Positions 52,956-62,187 of a stretch of DNA of 64,000 bases are shown here, in pieces. Each line of letters starts with the position of its first letter. The stretch's first letter is position 1. The DNA is from Caccoplasma sp905210875. GTDB taxonomy: Bacteria > Bacteroidota > Bacteroidia > Bacteroidales > UBA11471. The position numbers were made by a program, and so were the translations under genes. The notes beneath the pieces are model-generated. The model saw only the letters and a program-made list of their open reading frames with translations. It was not told where the DNA came from and did no database searches. The stretch covers positions 62,001 through 126,000 of the forward strand of contig OZ007034.1 in NCBI GenBank assembly GCA_963931635.1, given 5' to 3'.

Positions 52956-53588
52956 ATGAAAAACAACGACATAGAGGCTATCTTCACCGACTTCGGCGGC
53001 GTATTGCTTCACCTCGAATTTGAACGCTGCTTCGAAGCCTTCCGACAACTGGGTGTTCAATCGCCAGAAACGATACTGTTCCACACGCCCGCATTTGCTC
53101 AAACCATGCGGAAACTTGAAACCGGCGAAATAGATGATGGAGACTTCTTCATGGCTCTGCGCGACATGCTGCATCTCAATGCCGACGAAACAGAAATACG
53201 CCGGGCCTGGAACCTGATTATCGGCGACATACCCCGCTATAAACTGAATGTTTTACGCAACATACGCCGACACTGCCGGCTCTACATGGTGAGCAACACC
53301 AACGCCCCACACTTCGACTATACCCGCCAAACGCTGTTTCGGGAAGAGGGGCTGACCGTCGACGACTACTTCGACAAGCTTTACCTCTCACACGAAATAC
53401 ACGCTCTGAAACCAGATGCCGACTTTTACGAAAAAGTGATACAAGACAGCGGAGAAGAACCGTCGAAAAGCCTATTTCTCGATGACCTTGCCCCCAACAT
53501 AGAGGGGGCACAACGGGCAGGATTCAAGACTTGCCTCATCGACCCGGACGAAGACCTCGACAAAAAGATAGCCGATTTATTGGCATAA
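52956..53588 (+). CDS. HAD-superfamily hydrolase (subfamily IA)
   Basis: A 210-residue cytoplasmic phosphatase-like protein. Motif I is IFTDFGGVLL (nucleophile Asp12 region, with the DxG variant used by YihX-type phosphatases), motif II MVSNTNAP, motif III ALKPDADFYEKVI, motif IV SLFLDDLAPNIEGAQRAG. Such enzymes often act on sugar phosphates such as glucose-1-phosphate. It starts 7 bp after the kinase gene. Confidence 0.87.
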   Translation: MKNNDIEAIFTDFGGVLLHLEFERCFEAFRQLGVQSPETILFHTPAFAQTMRKLETGEIDDGDFFMALRDMLHLNADETEIRRAWNLIIGDIPRYKLNVLRNIRRHCRLYMVSNTNAPHFDYTRQTLFREEGLTVDDYFDKLYLSHEIHALKPDADFYEKVIQDSGEEPSKSLFLDDLAPNIEGAQRAGFKTCLIDPDEDLDKKIADLLA

Positions 53589-53644
53589 TAGGATAAAAAT
53601 GGCTACCTTCGTTTTTGGAATTGAATCTCAACAAGAGGGAATCC

Positions 53645-55105
53645 ATGCTCAGACAAGAACAAAAACTCCAACAACGACAGACCCTATCTCCCCAACAAAT
53701 ACAGGCAATCCGACTTCTTGAATTGCCTGAGATAGAACTGGAAGAGCAAATACGACAAGAACTCATCGACAATCCCGCCCTCGATGAGGGTGAAGCTCCT
53801 ACGTCGGCCGAAGAGGAGAACGAGATAAGCCACCAAGAAGAGGAAACCGAAACTGCCAACGAAAGCGCCGAAGATCTGCTGTTGGGTGATTATAACAACG
53901 ATGACGACATCCCCTCGTATATCGACCGGGAACTTCCCGGAGAAAACACCCCTCGTGAAGAGATTCCCGTATCGGGAGGCACTACCTTCCACGATTATCT
54001 GTTGGAGCAACTGCGCCTGAGAGAACTGTCGGAAGAAGATAAACAGATTGCCGAATACATTATCGGAAATATCGACGACAACGGCTACCTGCAACGTACC
54101 TTGCCGGCCATATCAGACGACCTGATGTTCCAAGTCGGCATGAATGTTCCGGTCGAAAAGTTGAACGAATTGCTGCAAATCATTCAAGATTTCGACCCGG
54201 CCGGCGTCGGAGCCTCGGATTTGCAAGAGTGCCTCAAACTTCAACTCGAACGCCGACGCGGTACCGACGCCGCACAGTTGGCCTATGAAATCATAGACAA
54301 GGCATTCGAGGCTTTCAGCAAACGTCACTACGACAAGATTCAAAAGCAGTTTGGCATCACCGAAGAGCAATTGAAAGAGGCCATACAGGAAATCGCCCAG
54401 CTCAACCCCAAACCGGGGAGCAGCTGGAACGACACTTTTACCGAGAGTCTCACCCACATCAGTCCCGACTTTATTGTCGACGAAAACGATGGCGAACTGA
54501 CACTCACGCTCAACAACAGCCACATACCAGCCTTGCGCATCAGTCGCGATTACAACGAGATGCTGAACGACTACACCGGCAACAAGGCCAACCAAACGCG
54601 GGAAAAACGCGACGCTTTGCTCTTTATCAAGCAGAAAATCGACGCGGCACAATCGTTTATCAATGCCATACAGCAACGGCAACAGACCTTGTTGGCCACC
54701 ATGCAGGCCATACTCGACCGACAACGCGACTTCTTCCTCACGGGCGACGAAAGCCGCCTGCGCCCCATGATTCTGCGCGACGTCGCCGAACAGACGGGAT
54801 ATGACATATCGACCATATCCCGTGCCACCAGCAACAAGTATGTGCAGACCCCCTTCGGCATCTACCCGCTGAAATTCTTCTTCTCGGAATCGATGCAGAA
54901 CGATTCGGGCGAAGAATTTTCATCGCGGGAAATCAAGAAGATTCTGCAAGAAAGCATCGACAACGAAGATAAGCGGGCCCCTCTCACCGACGACAAGTTG
55001 TGCGAACTGCTGAAAGAGAAGGGCTATGCCATTGCCCGGCGCACGGTGGCCAAGTACCGCGAGCAGCTGGGGCAACCCGTAGCTCGACTCAGAAAAGTCA
55101 TATAA
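53645..55105 (+). CDS. rpoN: RNA polymerase sigma-54 factor
   Basis: A 486-residue protein from the ATG at 53645; the open frame begins ten codons earlier with TTG. Region I is Gln/Leu-rich (LRQEQKLQQRQTLSPQQIQAIRLLELP), region II acidic, then the core-binding region and the C-terminal DNA-binding part ending in the RpoN box ARRTVAKYRE. It directs transcription from -24/-12 promoters together with enhancer-binding activators; none of those is encoded in the window. The next gene starts 7 bp downstream. Confidence 0.96.
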   Translation: MLRQEQKLQQRQTLSPQQIQAIRLLELPEIELEEQIRQELIDNPALDEGEAPTSAEEENEISHQEEETETANESAEDLLLGDYNNDDDIPSYIDRELPGENTPREEIPVSGGTTFHDYLLEQLRLRELSEEDKQIAEYIIGNIDDNGYLQRTLPAISDDLMFQVGMNVPVEKLNELLQIIQDFDPAGVGASDLQECLKLQLERRRGTDAAQLAYEIIDKAFEAFSKRHYDKIQKQFGITEEQLKEAIQEIAQLNPKPGSSWNDTFTESLTHISPDFIVDENDGELTLTLNNSHIPALRISRDYNEMLNDYTGNKANQTREKRDALLFIKQKIDAAQSFINAIQQRQQTLLATMQAILDRQRDFFLTGDESRLRPMILRDVAEQTGYDISTISRATSNKYVQTPFGIYPLKFFFSESMQNDSGEEFSSREIKKILQESIDNEDKRAPLTDDKLCELLKEKGYAIARRTVAKYREQLGQPVARLRKVI

Positions 55106-55112
55106 CACGCTC

Positions 55113-55733
55113 ATGAAAAAAACGGCTCAAATCATATCGTACCTGTTTCACCCCTACCTCCTTCCTCTATACGGAGGTATCATCATCGTATCGTGCAGTT
55201 TTCTCGAAATACTTCCGCTCTACTTCAAACTGCTCATCGTGGGTGGAATCTTTTTATTCTCCGGCATTCTGCCGATACTGTTTCATATCACCTTATCGCT
55301 CTTCTACCTGAACAAAAGCGAAAAGAAACCTTATATAAGACTTACCAAGATATTGCTGTACACGGTATTTCTTGTTTTCTCAGCCATCTATGTATACCGG
55401 CTCAATCTGCCCTTCTGGGCACAAGGATACCTGGCAGGAGCCGCATTCTCATCGGCCCTGATATGGATAATCAACATACTCGGGTGGCGCATCAGTTTCT
55501 TCATGAACGCCTTAGGAGCGCTCATGGGTCTTGTCATCACCTTGCAATTTGCCAATATGGCCATACCCGTAGGAGTATTTGTGGCACTGATTATTGTTAC
55601 CGGCATGATGGGAACAGCCCGACAGTTGCTCGACCGCAACACGCTCGCTCAGGTTCTAACCAGCTGGGCCTGCGGGTTCTTTGGAGTACTTCTCATCAAT
55701 CTAGTATTTAAGTATCACTTGTTATCACTATAA
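55113..55733 (+). CDS. Multi-pass membrane protein of unknown function
   Basis: A 206-residue protein with about six hydrophobic helices and few polar loops (KSEKKPYIR is the main one). The N-terminus KTAQIISYLFHPYLLPLYGGIII and the helix GTARQLLDRNTLAQVLTSWACGFFGV recall membrane proteins annotated near PAP2 phosphatases in Bacteroidetes, but the PAP2 catalytic His/Arg motifs are missing. It lies between rpoN (7 bp) and purE (9 bp), so it shares their transcript. Function unknown. Confidence 0.7.
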   Translation: MKKTAQIISYLFHPYLLPLYGGIIIVSCSFLEILPLYFKLLIVGGIFLFSGILPILFHITLSLFYLNKSEKKPYIRLTKILLYTVFLVFSAIYVYRLNLPFWAQGYLAGAAFSSALIWIINILGWRISFFMNALGALMGLVITLQFANMAIPVGVFVALIIVTGMMGTARQLLDRNTLAQVLTSWACGFFGVLLINLVFKYHLLSL

Positions 55734-55742
55734 CTATTCAAC

Positions 55743-56249
55743 ATGAATCCCATCGTAAGTATTATCATGGGCAGCACATCAGACTTGCCCATCATGGAAA
55801 AGGCAGCCCAGCTGCTCAACGATTTTGAAATTCCGTTTGAGATGAATGCTCTCTCGGCACACCGCACTCCCGAACAGGTAGAGGAATTTGCCAAGAATAC
55901 CGAGGCTCGCGGCATCAAGGTCATTATTGCCGCCGCCGGTATGGCTGCCCATCTGCCTGGTGTCATTGCCGCCTCAACCCCGCTGCCGGTCATCGGCGTA
56001 CCTATCAACTCATCGCTCGACGGCATGGACGCACTCCTTGCCATCGTACAGATGCCCCCGGGAATACCCGTAGCAACCGTCGGCATCAACGCCGCCCTCA
56101 ATGCCGCCATTCTGGCCGTACAGATGCTCTCGCTCGGCGACGAACAAATTGCCGACAAACTGAAAGCCTACAAAAAAGGGCTGGCAAAAAAAATCGTCGA
56201 TGCCAACGAGAAACTGGCCCAGGTAAAATACACTTTCAAAACCAACTGA
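55743..56249 (+). CDS. purE: N5-carboxyaminoimidazole ribonucleotide mutase
   Basis: A 168-residue class I PurE that converts N5-CAIR to CAIR in purine synthesis. The N-terminal IIMGSTSDLPIMEKA contains the conserved Ser/Asp of the active site, followed by SAHRTPEQV (active-site His), AAAGMAAHLPGVIAA and GVPINSSLDGMDALLAIVQMPPGIPVATVGI. Length and motifs are standard. Partner PurK is not in the window. Confidence 0.97.
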   Translation: MNPIVSIIMGSTSDLPIMEKAAQLLNDFEIPFEMNALSAHRTPEQVEEFAKNTEARGIKVIIAAAGMAAHLPGVIAASTPLPVIGVPINSSLDGMDALLAIVQMPPGIPVATVGINAALNAAILAVQMLSLGDEQIADKLKAYKKGLAKKIVDANEKLAQVKYTFKTN

Positions 56250-56263
56250 TTTCCTGCAACTGC

Positions 56264-56337
56264 ACCGATTGTCGATCCCGAACACTTTTGATAAGAGAAG
56301 AAATTTTCCCGGGAGAGACAATCGGTCTCTCTTTTTT
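56264..56337 (+). terminator. Terminator or attenuator between purE and ispG
   Basis: ACCGATTGTC (56264-56273) pairs with GACAATCGGT (56317-56326) and is followed by CTCTCTTTTTT, ending only about 9 bp before the ispG ATG. The 43-base loop is long. Because no promoter box is seen between it and ispG, it may act as an attenuator. Confidence 0.6.
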
Positions 56338-56345
56338 CTTACGCC

Positions 56346-58145
56346 ATGGACTTTTTCAACTACAAGCGCCGCCATACCACCGAAGTCCACATCGGAACAA
56401 CCCCTTTGGGTGGCGATAACCCCATACGCATACAGTCGATGACCAATACCCCCACACAAGATGTGGAAAAGAGTGTCGAACAGTGCATACGCATCATCGA
56501 AGCCGGTGCCGACTATGTGCGGCTCACCGCACAGGGCACCCGGGAGGCCGAGAGTCTGGCAGCTATCGAAGATGAACTGCATCGGCGCGGCTACCATACC
56601 CCGCTGGTGGCCGACATACACTTCAATCCACATGTTGCCGAAGTGGCGGCCACCATTGTCGAGAAAGTGCGCATCAACCCCGGCAACTTCGTCGACAGCG
56701 CCCGCACGTTCAAGCACATCGATTATACCGATGAAGAGTATGCCGCCGAGTTGCAACGGCTGCGCACACGGTTTATCCGGCTGCTCGACATCTGTCGTGA
56801 GCATCACACGGCCATACGCATCGGGGTGAACCACGGGTCGCTCTCCGACCGCATCATGAGTCGTTATGGCGATACCCCCGCAGGCATTGCCGAGTCGTGT
56901 ATGGAGTTTCTCCGCGTATGTCGCGACGAGTCATTCCCCGATGTGGTCATATCGATAAAAGCATCGAACACCGCCGTTATGGTCAAATCGGTAAGGCTGC
57001 TGCTGGATGCCATGGAAAAAGAGGAGATGCACTATCCGCTTCATCTGGGAGTAACCGAAGCCGGCGAGGGAGAAGATGGCCGCATCAAATCGGCCGTAGG
57101 CATAGGCACTCTTCTGGCCGACGGTATCGGCGACACCATACGGGTTTCGCTGAGCGAAGCTCCCGAAGCCGAGATACCCGTGGCCCGCAAGTTGGTCGAC
57201 TACATCACGGCACGCGCCGGGCACCCGTCCATCCGGGGTGAGAAAGCCGAAGGCTACGATGCCCTGCGCATGGAGCGCCGGCCAAGCCTTGCGGTCGGCA
57301 ACATAGGGGGTGGAAAGGTTCCGGTTACCATAGCCGACAGAACCGACGGGAAAGAACCGACTGCCGACTATACATTGACTCACGATGCCGAGGGGCATGC
57401 GTTTATCACGGCCAGCAACGAACCCTCGAAACGTTTCCCGCTGTTTGGCACGGACGAACTGGACCGGCTCGCGACATGCTCGGCGGAACAGAAATTTCTG
57501 CAACTCTCCTACGCCGAACTCAACGAGCGCGTGTGGACAGCCCTGTCGCAAACGCAGGGGCTGGTTGTCGTCCTCACCTCACAGCACCTCAACCCCGTGG
57601 GCGAATGTCGGGCATTCTTCCACGCATTGCTCAACCGCGATTGCCCCGTACCGGTCGTTGTGCGGCTCTCCTACAACGACTCACAGCTCGAAGATTTGCA
57701 GCTGAAATCGGCCGCCGATTTCGGAGCCCTGCTGCTCGACGGTTGGGTCGACGGCATATGGCTCAGTCACACAGGCGAAATTCCTGCTCACAAAATCACC
57801 GCCTGCATGTATGGTATACTGCAAGCCTCCCGCCAACGCATGAGCAAGACCGAGTATATCTCCTGCCCGGGCTGTGGCCGCACCCTGTTTGACCTGACAC
57901 AGACCATCGCCCGCGTAAAAGCCGCAACATCGCATTTGAAGACCTTGAAAATAGGCATCATGGGCTGCATTGTAAACGGCCCTGGTGAAATGGCCGATGC
58001 CGACTACGGGTATGTGGGAGCAGGCCGCAACCGCATCAGCCTCTACAAGGGAAAAACCTGTATCGAGAAAAACATTCCCGAAGAGGAGGCCGTAGAACAC
58101 CTCATCGCCCTCATCAAAAAAGAGGGCGACTGGACAGAGCCGTAA
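56346..58145 (+). CDS. ispG: 4-hydroxy-3-methylbut-2-enyl diphosphate synthase, inserted-domain form
   Basis: A 599-residue IspG (GcpE), the penultimate enzyme of the MEP isoprenoid pathway. It has the TIM-barrel start (TEVHIGTTPLGGDNPIRIQSM), the Fe-S domain Cys residues in SCPGCGRTLFDL and GIMGCIVNGPGE, and an extra domain of about 200 residues between them (about 275-485). That three-domain form is known from plants and Bacteroidetes/Chlorobi, whereas E. coli IspG has about 370 residues. The 4Fe-4S cluster takes electrons from ferredoxin or flavodoxin. Confidence 0.96.
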   Translation: MDFFNYKRRHTTEVHIGTTPLGGDNPIRIQSMTNTPTQDVEKSVEQCIRIIEAGADYVRLTAQGTREAESLAAIEDELHRRGYHTPLVADIHFNPHVAEVAATIVEKVRINPGNFVDSARTFKHIDYTDEEYAAELQRLRTRFIRLLDICREHHTAIRIGVNHGSLSDRIMSRYGDTPAGIAESCMEFLRVCRDESFPDVVISIKASNTAVMVKSVRLLLDAMEKEEMHYPLHLGVTEAGEGEDGRIKSAVGIGTLLADGIGDTIRVSLSEAPEAEIPVARKLVDYITARAGHPSIRGEKAEGYDALRMERRPSLAVGNIGGGKVPVTIADRTDGKEPTADYTLTHDAEGHAFITASNEPSKRFPLFGTDELDRLATCSAEQKFLQLSYAELNERVWTALSQTQGLVVVLTSQHLNPVGECRAFFHALLNRDCPVPVVVRLSYNDSQLEDLQLKSAADFGALLLDGWVDGIWLSHTGEIPAHKITACMYGILQASRQRMSKTEYISCPGCGRTLFDLTQTIARVKAATSHLKTLKIGIMGCIVNGPGEMADADYGYVGAGRNRISLYKGKTCIEKNIPEEEAVEHLIALIKKEGDWTEP

Positions 58146-58194
58146 ACTTTCGCCCCCGGTTATCGGTTAACAATAAAACATAAACATTTCTGAT

Positions 58195-59283
58195 ATGACT
58201 CTTGGCAAAACGTTTCTTCCACTTCTGACGGCAGCCCTCCTGTCACTGCAAGTACTTCCCTCAGAAGCCTGCACCGGCATCACCCTGAAAACGGCAGCCG
58301 GCAACTCCATTGTAGCCCGCACCATCGAATGGGGCGGCAGTAATCTCAACAGCCGATATGTCGTCGTGCCCAGAGGACACGCTCAGACGTCGTATCTGCC
58401 CGACGGGAAGAAAGAGGGTATGACATTTCTGGCCCGGTATGGATATGTGGGACTGGCTGTCGAACAAGACGAGTTTGTAGCCGAAGGGCTCAACGAGGCA
58501 GGATTGTCGGCAGGACTTTTCTATTTCCCCGGCTACGGACAGTATGCGCCCTACGACCCGGCTTTGAAATCGAAGAGTATCGCCGACCTGCAACTGGTAT
58601 CGTGGATTCTCGGCGAATGTGAGACGGTCGATGATGTAAAAAATGCCGTAAACCGAGTTCGGGTTATCTCCATCGACCCGCGGGCCTCGACCGTACACTG
58701 GCGTTTCACCGATGCCAGCGGCCGACAGGTCGTACTGGAAATTATCGGCGGGAAAGTACAATTCTACGACAGCCCTCTGGGCGTGCTTACCAACTCACCC
58801 GACTTTACCTGGCAGATGACACACCTCAACAACTACGTCAACCTTGCTCCCGGCACAAGCCCGGCCCACAAACTGGGCAACATTACGCTCTCGTCGTTCG
58901 GCGCGGGCAGCGGTATGCTCGGACTGCCGGGCGATATCACTCCCCCGTCGCGATTTGTACGGGCCGCTTTTTACCAAGCTTCCGCTCCGGTACAACAGAA
59001 TCCCGAGCAGACGGTGCGCCAGTGTTTCCAGATACTCAATAATTTCGACATTCCCATCGGCATCGAATTTTCCGAGGGCGAGACACCCACCGATATTCCC
59101 AGCGCCACCCAATGGACCTCGGCTACCGACCCGACAAACCGCAGGATTTACTACCGCACGATGTACAACAGCCTCATACGCTGCATCGACTTGAAAAGCA
59201 TCAATTTCGGGAAAGTCAAATATCAGGTAAAACCACTCGACAAAGTCGACCAGCAACCCATAGAACAAATCTCCATAAAATAA
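58195..59283 (+). CDS. Choloylglycine hydrolase family protein (candidate bile salt hydrolase)
   Basis: A 362-residue secreted Ntn hydrolase. The signal peptide ends LPSEA, leaving Cys26 as the new N-terminal nucleophile (CTGITLK). Counting that Cys as position 2, the bile-salt-hydrolase catalytic set is visible: Arg18 (in ARTIEW), Glu21 in place of the usual Asp21 (as in several Gram-negative members), the Asn82 region (NEAGLSAGLFYFPGY), Asn175 (TNSPDFTWQ) and Arg228 (SRFVRAAF). Family members hydrolyse amide bonds in conjugated bile acids or penicillin V. Sequence alone does not decide between these. It is a single gene, followed by a strong bidirectional terminator. Confidence 0.88.
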   Translation: MTLGKTFLPLLTAALLSLQVLPSEACTGITLKTAAGNSIVARTIEWGGSNLNSRYVVVPRGHAQTSYLPDGKKEGMTFLARYGYVGLAVEQDEFVAEGLNEAGLSAGLFYFPGYGQYAPYDPALKSKSIADLQLVSWILGECETVDDVKNAVNRVRVISIDPRASTVHWRFTDASGRQVVLEIIGGKVQFYDSPLGVLTNSPDFTWQMTHLNNYVNLAPGTSPAHKLGNITLSSFGAGSGMLGLPGDITPPSRFVRAAFYQASAPVQQNPEQTVRQCFQILNNFDIPIGIEFSEGETPTDIPSATQWTSATDPTNRRIYYRTMYNSLIRCIDLKSINFGKVKYQVKPLDKVDQQPIEQISIK

Positions 59284-59287
59284 GCAA

Positions 59288-59322
59288 AAAGGGGGCCGAG
59301 AATAATTTTCTCGGCCCCCTTT
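59288..59322. terminator. Bidirectional terminator between choloylglycine hydrolase and PL11 genes
   Basis: A perfect 15-bp stem AAAGGGGGCCGAGAA with a 5-base loop, between convergent genes. Confidence 0.93.
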
Positions 59323-59340
59323 CCATATCTAAACTTCTAC

Positions 59341-61185
59341 TTACTCTCCCAGATAATACGAGGGCACAGGAGCCTGTGGATAGCCCATGGAACGATGGGC
59401 CACATAATTGCGGTAGAGCGGATCCTGCATGAGTGTAACCCGACGGTCTCGGGCCGGAATATTGGTGGTGTAGATGCGTATCTCACCCGGCAGTGCCGTA
59501 ACCACCTCTTCGCGCCAATCGCCATAGAGGTCGGCAATCATCAGAATATCGCCCTCTATGCCTTGCGTCAGCGTCTCACCCTGCCACTTGACCACACTCT
59601 GTGCCCGGCCATGCGACGAAGAGCTGGCACCCCATCGGTTGTCATCACCCGCAAAGGTCTCCCGCAGCAGGTCGGCATCCCACCAAGCCCAGTTGCGGCA
59701 AGGCGGCACGCCTTCGTTTTTACTGAGATAGGTACCATCGGCAGCCAACAGATACTTATCGGTACTACCTCCTTTTCTGTCTTCACGAGCAAAACATTCA
59801 AGACCGGGGTGCGTAGCATCGATATCAGCTACCATACCATCGCCCACATGGAAGGTCTTATGCCCGATATTCCATATCTGTTGTCCGGTGCGGGCATCGA
59901 CCATGCATACACCACGTCCATTGTCGTGCCACGGTTCAATGCAAAGGAACACCTCCATACCGGGGCGGGCAGGATCGATGTCGGTAAGATAGACTTTATC
60001 GGGGTGACCCAGTCCGGCCGACCACAACAAGGTACCGTTGTCGTCGAGCATACACGAGCCCAATAACATTTCGTCGCGACCATCACCGTCAACATCGCCG
60101 CAAACCATACTGTGAGCTCCCATACTGCGGACAATTGGGTTCTCTTCATCACCGTCCCAGCGCCACGCACGTTCGAGTTTCGTACCGTTGAGCTGCCAGG
60201 CATCGACCACCATGAGCTTATAGGTTCCGCGGCAGGCCAGGATATAGGGGGTCTTTCCATCGAGAAAGGCCATGCCTATCTGGTTACGGTTGCGGCGGAT
60301 GAGGTTACCGTAACGGAAGTTACGTTCGGGCCAATCAACCCGGGCTATCTCATGACCGGTCATTCCGTCGAGTACCGAAAGATACTCTTCACCGGTATCG
60401 ACACGCCCCTTGGCATCGCGCTGCACATCGTCGGGAGCGGTTTTCAAAGCCACTTCGGCCTTTCCGTCGCCGTTGAAATCATAGACCACATAGGGCGAAT
60501 ACCAGATACCGGGCTCGATACCCTGCCCCAGGTCTTTCGACCACAAGAAGGTACCATCGCTGAGATAGGCCTCTATCTGATAGGTTTTTCCGTTAAGGTC
60601 TCCGGGCATTCCGGGGTCGACATTGCTATCGGGTGTGCGCACGATATAATCATAGACGCCATCGCCGTTCAGGTCGGCCACAGCCACTTTTCCGGCCTTG
60701 ACCGAGCGGTTGAGTTTTATCGAGCGGTAATTTCTGACACTCTCGAGAGAACAAGCGACAAAAGCCGACTTGTCAAGTGTCTTTCCCCTGCGGTCAACAG
60801 CAGCCACTTGATAGCGTGCCTCACCGGCAACCGGCGAAAGGTCGACAAAATCGGTCGTCGCTTTCAGAGGCTTGCGATTGAGTTTCTTTGTTTTTCCATT
60901 GACTTGACGATACACATTGAACGCCACGTCAGGGGCATCGCTTTGGAGCAGACGCCACGAGAGGTAGAGTGTACCCTCTTTCTGGCCCGGCACAAGAGTT
61001 AGTCCGCGGTCGAGAGTTTCGCTCACGCGAGTTGAAGCAAACCCTTCGACAAGAGGTTTTGGTTCGTGCGAAGGATCCAGAATTTCATAATAATAGTTCC
61101 TTTCGCGAGAGTCCTGCGCATACGCACCGGCCGCCAATGCACTCAACACCATGACGGCAAATGCCATTCGATTCATGTTTTTCAT
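59341..61185 (-). CDS. PL11 rhamnogalacturonan lyase
   Basis: A 614-residue secreted lyase with a signal peptide (to GAYAQ). After an N-terminal fibronectin-like part (LYLSWRLLQSDAPDVAFNVYRQ), it forms the eight-bladed propeller of family 11 with repeated calcium loops: ADLNGDGVYDYIVR, YDFNGDGKAEVALKTA, GDVDGDGRDEMLLG, and the C-terminal DLYGDWREEVVTALPGEIRIYT followed by RRVTLMQDPLYRNYVAH. These enzymes cleave the pectin rhamnogalacturonan-I backbone by beta-elimination. No SusC/D or PUL partners are adjacent. Confidence 0.95.
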   Translation of the reverse strand: MKNMNRMAFAVMVLSALAAGAYAQDSRERNYYYEILDPSHEPKPLVEGFASTRVSETLDRGLTLVPGQKEGTLYLSWRLLQSDAPDVAFNVYRQVNGKTKKLNRKPLKATTDFVDLSPVAGEARYQVAAVDRRGKTLDKSAFVACSLESVRNYRSIKLNRSVKAGKVAVADLNGDGVYDYIVRTPDSNVDPGMPGDLNGKTYQIEAYLSDGTFLWSKDLGQGIEPGIWYSPYVVYDFNGDGKAEVALKTAPDDVQRDAKGRVDTGEEYLSVLDGMTGHEIARVDWPERNFRYGNLIRRNRNQIGMAFLDGKTPYILACRGTYKLMVVDAWQLNGTKLERAWRWDGDEENPIVRSMGAHSMVCGDVDGDGRDEMLLGSCMLDDNGTLLWSAGLGHPDKVYLTDIDPARPGMEVFLCIEPWHDNGRGVCMVDARTGQQIWNIGHKTFHVGDGMVADIDATHPGLECFAREDRKGGSTDKYLLAADGTYLSKNEGVPPCRNWAWWDADLLRETFAGDDNRWGASSSSHGRAQSVVKWQGETLTQGIEGDILMIADLYGDWREEVVTALPGEIRIYTTNIPARDRRVTLMQDPLYRNYVAHRSMGYPQAPVPSYYLGE

Positions 61186-61242
61186 ATAAGTAGACTTTCG
61201 ATTAAATTAGTCTTTATATTTTTGGTAAAGACTTTTGTTAAA

Positions 61243-61250
61243 CAAATGTA
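61243..61250 (-). promoter_or_regulatory. -7 box of the PL11 gene promoter
   Basis: TACATTTG on the minus strand, 58 bp before the ATG. A TTTG lies 16 bases upstream, shorter than the usual spacing. Confidence 0.45.
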
Positions 61251-61437
61251 ACGAAATACTGCCTCGCAAATACCATTCAAAATAATAATTTTTGTTAACC
61301 GACACCTGTCACAATGACAGAAAGCACCTCTTCTTGAAGAGTCCTGTTGAATGATTCAGATTGCGTTGCTGATAAACTTTTTGTTCGGTCACTTGTTTTT
61401 AGGAAACAAACATAATCTTATCTAAACACCTATTATC

Positions 61438-61998
61438 ATGATGGAAATGACAACAATCTCCTTTTGGGGCAAAAGCCGCTACTGGTGGGCTGTTTTATTG
61501 ATTGGCATACTGTTGATTCCTTGTGGAATTTGGCTGGTAGCCAGGCCGTTTACCGGATTTTCGGTCATATCGTCGTTATTGGGCTGGGCTCTGATTGTGC
61601 TCGGCATTCTCGAACTTATCATTTCGAGCGACACCGGCCGGCGGGAACGGGGCTGGGGCTGGTGGATAGCCGGTGGTATTCTCGACATTCTCATCGGATT
61701 TCTGCTGGTAGGCAATCTGGTATTGAGCGAAATAGTGCTGCCCTACTTCTTTGCGTTCATACTACTGTACCGAGCCATCAAAAACATCATCGCTGCTGTT
61801 ACGCTCGATAAGGGTTACAAAGGCCGACAACTCTATCTGCTCAACGGCATTCTGTTGCTGGCCGCTTCACTGTTTTTCTTCTTTGCACCATTCATGGCAT
61901 CGGTTGTCATGGTATATGTGTGTGCCTTTGTCTTCATCTACTGGGGCATCACTTTGATTGTTTTTTCGACCGACCTGAGACCTGTCAAGAGAGATTAA
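61438..61998 (+). CDS. HdeD/DUF308-family membrane protein
   Basis: A 186-residue protein with six hydrophobic helices in three pairs, the HdeD layout (WWAVLLIGILLIPCGIWLVARP, WWIAGGILDILIGFLLVG, LNGILLLAASLFFFFAPF). HdeD of E. coli is an acid-stress membrane protein of unclear mechanism. Two ATGs (61438, 61441) are possible. Single gene with a strong terminator. Confidence 0.85.
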   Translation: MMEMTTISFWGKSRYWWAVLLIGILLIPCGIWLVARPFTGFSVISSLLGWALIVLGILELIISSDTGRRERGWGWWIAGGILDILIGFLLVGNLVLSEIVLPYFFAFILLYRAIKNIIAAVTLDKGYKGRQLYLLNGILLLAASLFFFFAPFMASVVMVYVCAFVFIYWGITLIVFSTDLRPVKRD

Positions 61999-62017
61999 CA
62001 TTACTCCGATTTCATAA

Positions 62018-62060
62018 AAAAACGAAAAACGCCGGTACACATCGGCGTTTTTCGTTTTTA
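62018..62060 (+). terminator. Rho-independent terminator after the HdeD-like gene
   Basis: A 17-bp stem (AAAAACGAAAAACGCCG and its complement) with an 8-base loop. The arm ends in T5. Confidence 0.9.
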
Positions 62061-62098
62061 TTTACTATTCATTCTCCGATTTTTCGTCCATTGCAATT

Positions 62099-62106
62099 AT
62101 CTTTGT
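62099..62106 (+). promoter_or_regulatory. Candidate -7 box upstream of the Tyr/Trp-rich protein gene
   Basis: TATCTTTG, 82 bp before the ATG at 62188. A second candidate, TATTTTTG, lies at 62132-62139. Neither has a good -33 box. Confidence 0.4.
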
Positions 62107-62187
62107 TACCTGATACATTAAACTTTATCCGTATTTTTGTATCTAATAATAAACTTCCAAAATCAGGAAGGGAAAGGAGGCCCTGTC

